From assembly GCA_028564705.1 (NCBI GenBank), contig JAPXFQ010002822.1, positions 682,001 to 746,000 of the forward strand: a stretch of DNA of 64,000 nucleotides. Reading direction: 5' to 3'. The notes under the pieces are model-generated. The model saw nothing but the letters and a program-made list of their open reading frames with translations. It did not search any database and was not told where the DNA came from. Made by a program: the position numbers and the translations under genes. The DNA comes from Apricaphanius iberus. Lineage: Eukaryota; Chordata; Actinopteri; Cyprinodontiformes; Aphaniidae. Below are positions 61,023 through 64,000 of this stretch, one piece after another. Numbering within the stretch: the stretch's first letter is position 1; the number at the start of each line of letters is the position of its first letter.

Positions 61023-64000
61023 ATGCTCCTCCATGGTTTTCTCCTCACCGGAGCGCTGCTCTCATTGGCTGTACCTCTGCTGGTCGCCATGGAGACGTGT
61101 CCAGCACCAGGAATGCCAGGAATGCCAGGTTTGTATGTCCATCCATGTGTGACCTTACATCTTAACGTATAATTTGGGGATCATTTCTGTAACATTTTGG
61201 TGATTCCTGCTTCTTCCCTCAGGTATTCCCGGTCTTCCTGGTCGAGACGGCCGTAATGGAGAGAGAGGAGAAAAAGGAGATCCAGGTATTCAAGATGAGC
61301 AGGAGGAATATTTCTCATCTTTGTTCTTTTATTATCACATCCTTATGTGATACACGTTTTAATGATTTACATGCTGAATGGAATGGAATTTTTTTTGCAA
61401 AAGTAGTGACATCCCCTTCAACTATTTCCTATTTCCTCACATTACAACCACACATTTCAATACATTTCAGTGGGATTTTAAGAGACAAACCAAATGACAC
61501 ATCACTATCACATCATTCTTCTTTGAAAAACACCTCAAGTTGAGTCGGATAGGACGGAGAACGTATAGAAACGTCAGCTTTTAAAACATGCCACAGATTC
61601 TCAGCAGGGTTTAGATCTGGTTCTGCTTTAATCTAAACCATCCCATAATATATCTGGCTGGAAGTTCAGGGTCTCAGTTTCAGGTCGTCTCCTTGATTTA
61701 GCTCCATCTATCCTCCCATCGTCTCTGACCAGCTTCACTGCCCCACAGCTTGATGCTGGCATTACCATGTTTCACAGTAGGTATTCAGAGTCACATGCAT
61801 CGTTCATGTTTTTGTAAGCCAAAAAGTTTGACCTTATCTCACCAGAGCACTTGCTCCTTTGAGTGACCTTCAGCCTCTTGGCTCTTTCCCTTGTCCTTTA
61901 GGTGGACATCCATGTCCTGGTAGGTCTGCGGGTGGTGCATTCTCTCTACATGTTCAGATGAGGACTGAACAGTTCAAAGCTTGAGATGTTGTTGTTGAAT
62001 CTAATTCTGCTCTAAACTCCTGCAGAACATGTTCCCTGACCTGTCTGCTGGGCTCCTTGGTCTCCATGATGCTGAAAGATCTCTAGAGAACAGAAAGAGA
62101 ACATCTGCATTCATACAGAGAATAACTTACCCACAGTGGGAGTCTGCTTACAAATTAGGTGTCTTCTGTAGGCAGTCGGGTGCTCTATTTAAGGGTGTCA
62201 GAGTACCGGGGGCTGAATACAAAACCATATTAAGATATAAACAGAACAAAAGGTTATGTTCATTTCTTTTAACAAAATTTTTTAAAACTGGATTTTACAG
62301 AGTTTAAGGAAGAAAACAATATTTTCCACAAGAAACCAAAATTGTATTAAAAAAACTACTTTTAATTATATTTATTTGATAGATTTTTTTTTGTTTTATA
62401 CACAACAAAATGTAAAGATCCACTGTCTGTTGCTGTTGATCAGGGGCAGAATGGGCCGGCACCCTGGGGCCTCAGAAGGGCCTGAAGGGAGAACCGGGGC
62501 TGTCTGGACCTCCTGGCAAACGAGGTCAAGCAGGGGAACCAGGAGAACCAGGCTCTGCAGGGATCCCTGGCTCTCCAGGGGATCCAGGAGAAGAAGGGTA
62601 CGAACACTGAGGTTCTAGCAGGATACGTCTCCTCAGACAGTTTTTAACCAAACGTAAATTGGTATAAATGTTAAAAAATGGTCAGCTGATCTCTCAGGTG
62701 AGGAGCAAAGATAACATCTGAGTGGGAAGAACCTCAGGACCACTGGGTGTTGTTGGTTCGCTGTCAGACACCAATATTTTTCTAAAAGGAAAGAAGTGCC
62801 TTCTATTGAGGATTAGCTTAAGAAATTAGCTTAAAAATTTAAATAAAATGTATTCAAAGAAGACCTTCAGGTCATATTCAGCAATATTTGTACCTTCAAT
62901 ATATAATTTCAAACGAAAAGTTTATACAGAATAGAAGGAAACAAGAAGCACTAAAACTTAGCCAAACAGTGGGTTCATTTATCTGGGGAAATCTGCAGAT
63001 TTCATCCAGTTTTACCTATCTGAGGAAGCATGGGGTGACCATGGGCTGAAACAAACCCATTTTAACCGGAACAATCCTCCACCAGAAAGTAACGATGAGC
63101 AACAATGTAACCCAAACTAAGTAAAAACACTGAAATGTTGCTGCAGTCCTGACACAAACTGAATGTGATCTATGGTGTTGCTTGTCTCCTGGAAGGTTAA
63201 TTTCTCAGCTTCAGAACCAGAACTGTTCTGCTTATCTCTTATCTGCAGGTCCGCTGCGGCTCAGCAGAAGGCGGCTTTCAGTGTGGCTAGAGCAACCGCT
63301 GATTTTCCCGACAAACACAGCGTCATACGCTTCACCAAAGTCATAACTAACATCCAGAATGACTACAACACAGAAACGGGGCGCTTCAGGTGAGCAAACC
63401 GCCAAAGCATTAAATAATTTATAATTTGCAATTTTTGAGCAGATATCTTTCTATTAATGTTTAAAATAAAATATATTACAGGAACAGAAATCTTATAGTA
63501 TAACCACAAGAGGCGCTGTTGCTTCAGACCCCCTCTCAGGTGTATGAAGAATGAGAAGAACACACACAAACAAACTTTTTTATGAGTTTTTCTAAATATT
63601 TTTTAATATATTGAAACATTTTCCGCATGATATGGAAAAAGCTCCAACCATATACGGGCCGTGACATCACAGGATGAAACATGTTTTACTGTCATGAGGG
63701 AAAATTAGTAAAATGGCTTAGATTTTGGTTTATTTATATTAAAAATGATCACATGCGCTTTGTTTTTCATCTCTGGTTTCTGTTGAGAAAATCCAGAAAC
63801 CAAAACATACTCAGACCTAAGACGTCCTGAAAGCCATGTTGGAGTTTTAAAACTCCTGTTTCAAACTACTTTCTGCAACCTTTCAGCAGGAATCTCCAGC
63901 TAACCAAAGATCAACAAGTGTTAAGAAGCTCCTTGATCTGCAGTGATTATTTCTGTTGGGTTGTTGATGCAGGTGTCGGGTCCCAGGGATGTACTACTTT
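61023..64000 (+). CDS. c1qc: Complement C1q subcomponent C chain (3' end outside window)
   Basis: This encodes the C chain of C1q. Coding exons: 61023-61128, 61223-61285, 62444-62597, 63249-63389, 63973-beyond 64000. That gives 164 codons so far with no stop. A signal peptide is followed by [17 protein letters not shown], matching the human C-chain start (CYGIPGMPGLPG) with its interchain cysteine. The collagen region has a short Gly-X-Y interruption in [16 protein letters not shown], at the site of the human C-chain kink. The gC1q domain opens [11 protein letters not shown] and contains HSVIRF and DYNTETGRF, closer to human C (NSLIRF, DYDTSTGKF) than to B. The window ends in CRVPGMYYF. Position next to c1qa matches the mammalian A-C-B order. 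Intron 2 holds a decayed Tc1 element. Confidence 0.88.
61385..62330 (-). mobile_element. Decayed Tc1-family transposon, antisense
   Basis: On the plus strand it shows the reverse of a common fish Tc1 element: CTCCATCTATCCTCCCATC, GCTTGATGCTGGCATTACC, ATGTTTCACAGTAGG, CCAAAAAGTTTGACC and AGGTGGACATCCATGTCCTGG. The transposase would be on the minus strand and is broken. It lies in c1qc intron 2. Confidence 0.8.

Overview
The window is nuclear DNA of a ray-finned fish, probably a percomorph teleost. Five multi-exon genes with GT-AG introns encode vertebrate proteins. Introns and spacers carry typical fish repeats: Tc1 elements, hAT-like MITEs and relics of LINEs. There is no prokaryotic, CRISPR or phage content.

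Layout: (1) 70-7760, minus strand: ddx27, a nucleolar DEAD-box RNA helicase, 17 coding exons seen, C-terminus beyond the left edge. (2) 11049-22322, plus: a complete 14-coding-exon BPI/LBP-family gene (496 aa). (3) 24382-31200, minus: khk (ketohexokinase, 301 aa), convergent with the BPI-like gene and retaining both alternative exons, 3a and 3c. (4) 37224-45632, plus: a complete 9-coding-exon DNase I-like gene, best matched to fish dnase1l4 (323 aa). (5) 50211-54116, plus: c1qa (257 aa), followed by c1qc from 61023, cut by the right edge. Exon boundaries were read by eye from splice sites and phase. Every complete model sums to a whole number of codons.

Three products belong to extracellular innate defence: the BPI-like protein and the C1q A and C chains. 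The DNase I-like protein looks different. It has no signal peptide, lacks the cysteines of the conserved DNase I disulfide, and ends in a CaaX-type tetrapeptide (CNLI), which suggests a cytosolic, possibly membrane-tethered nuclease. The other notable feature is khk. Two 135-bp exons in the same order and phase as mammalian 3a/3c flank a 165-base intron with a CTGT tract at the 3c acceptor and a GT tract at the 3a donor.

The repeat layer includes a nested Tc1/LINE/inverted-Tc1 composite, a decayed Tc1 in the last dnase intron, a decayed Tc1 in c1qc, at least two hAT-like MITE families with 8-bp target duplications, and an AT-rich family built on GCTAAATATTTAGC.
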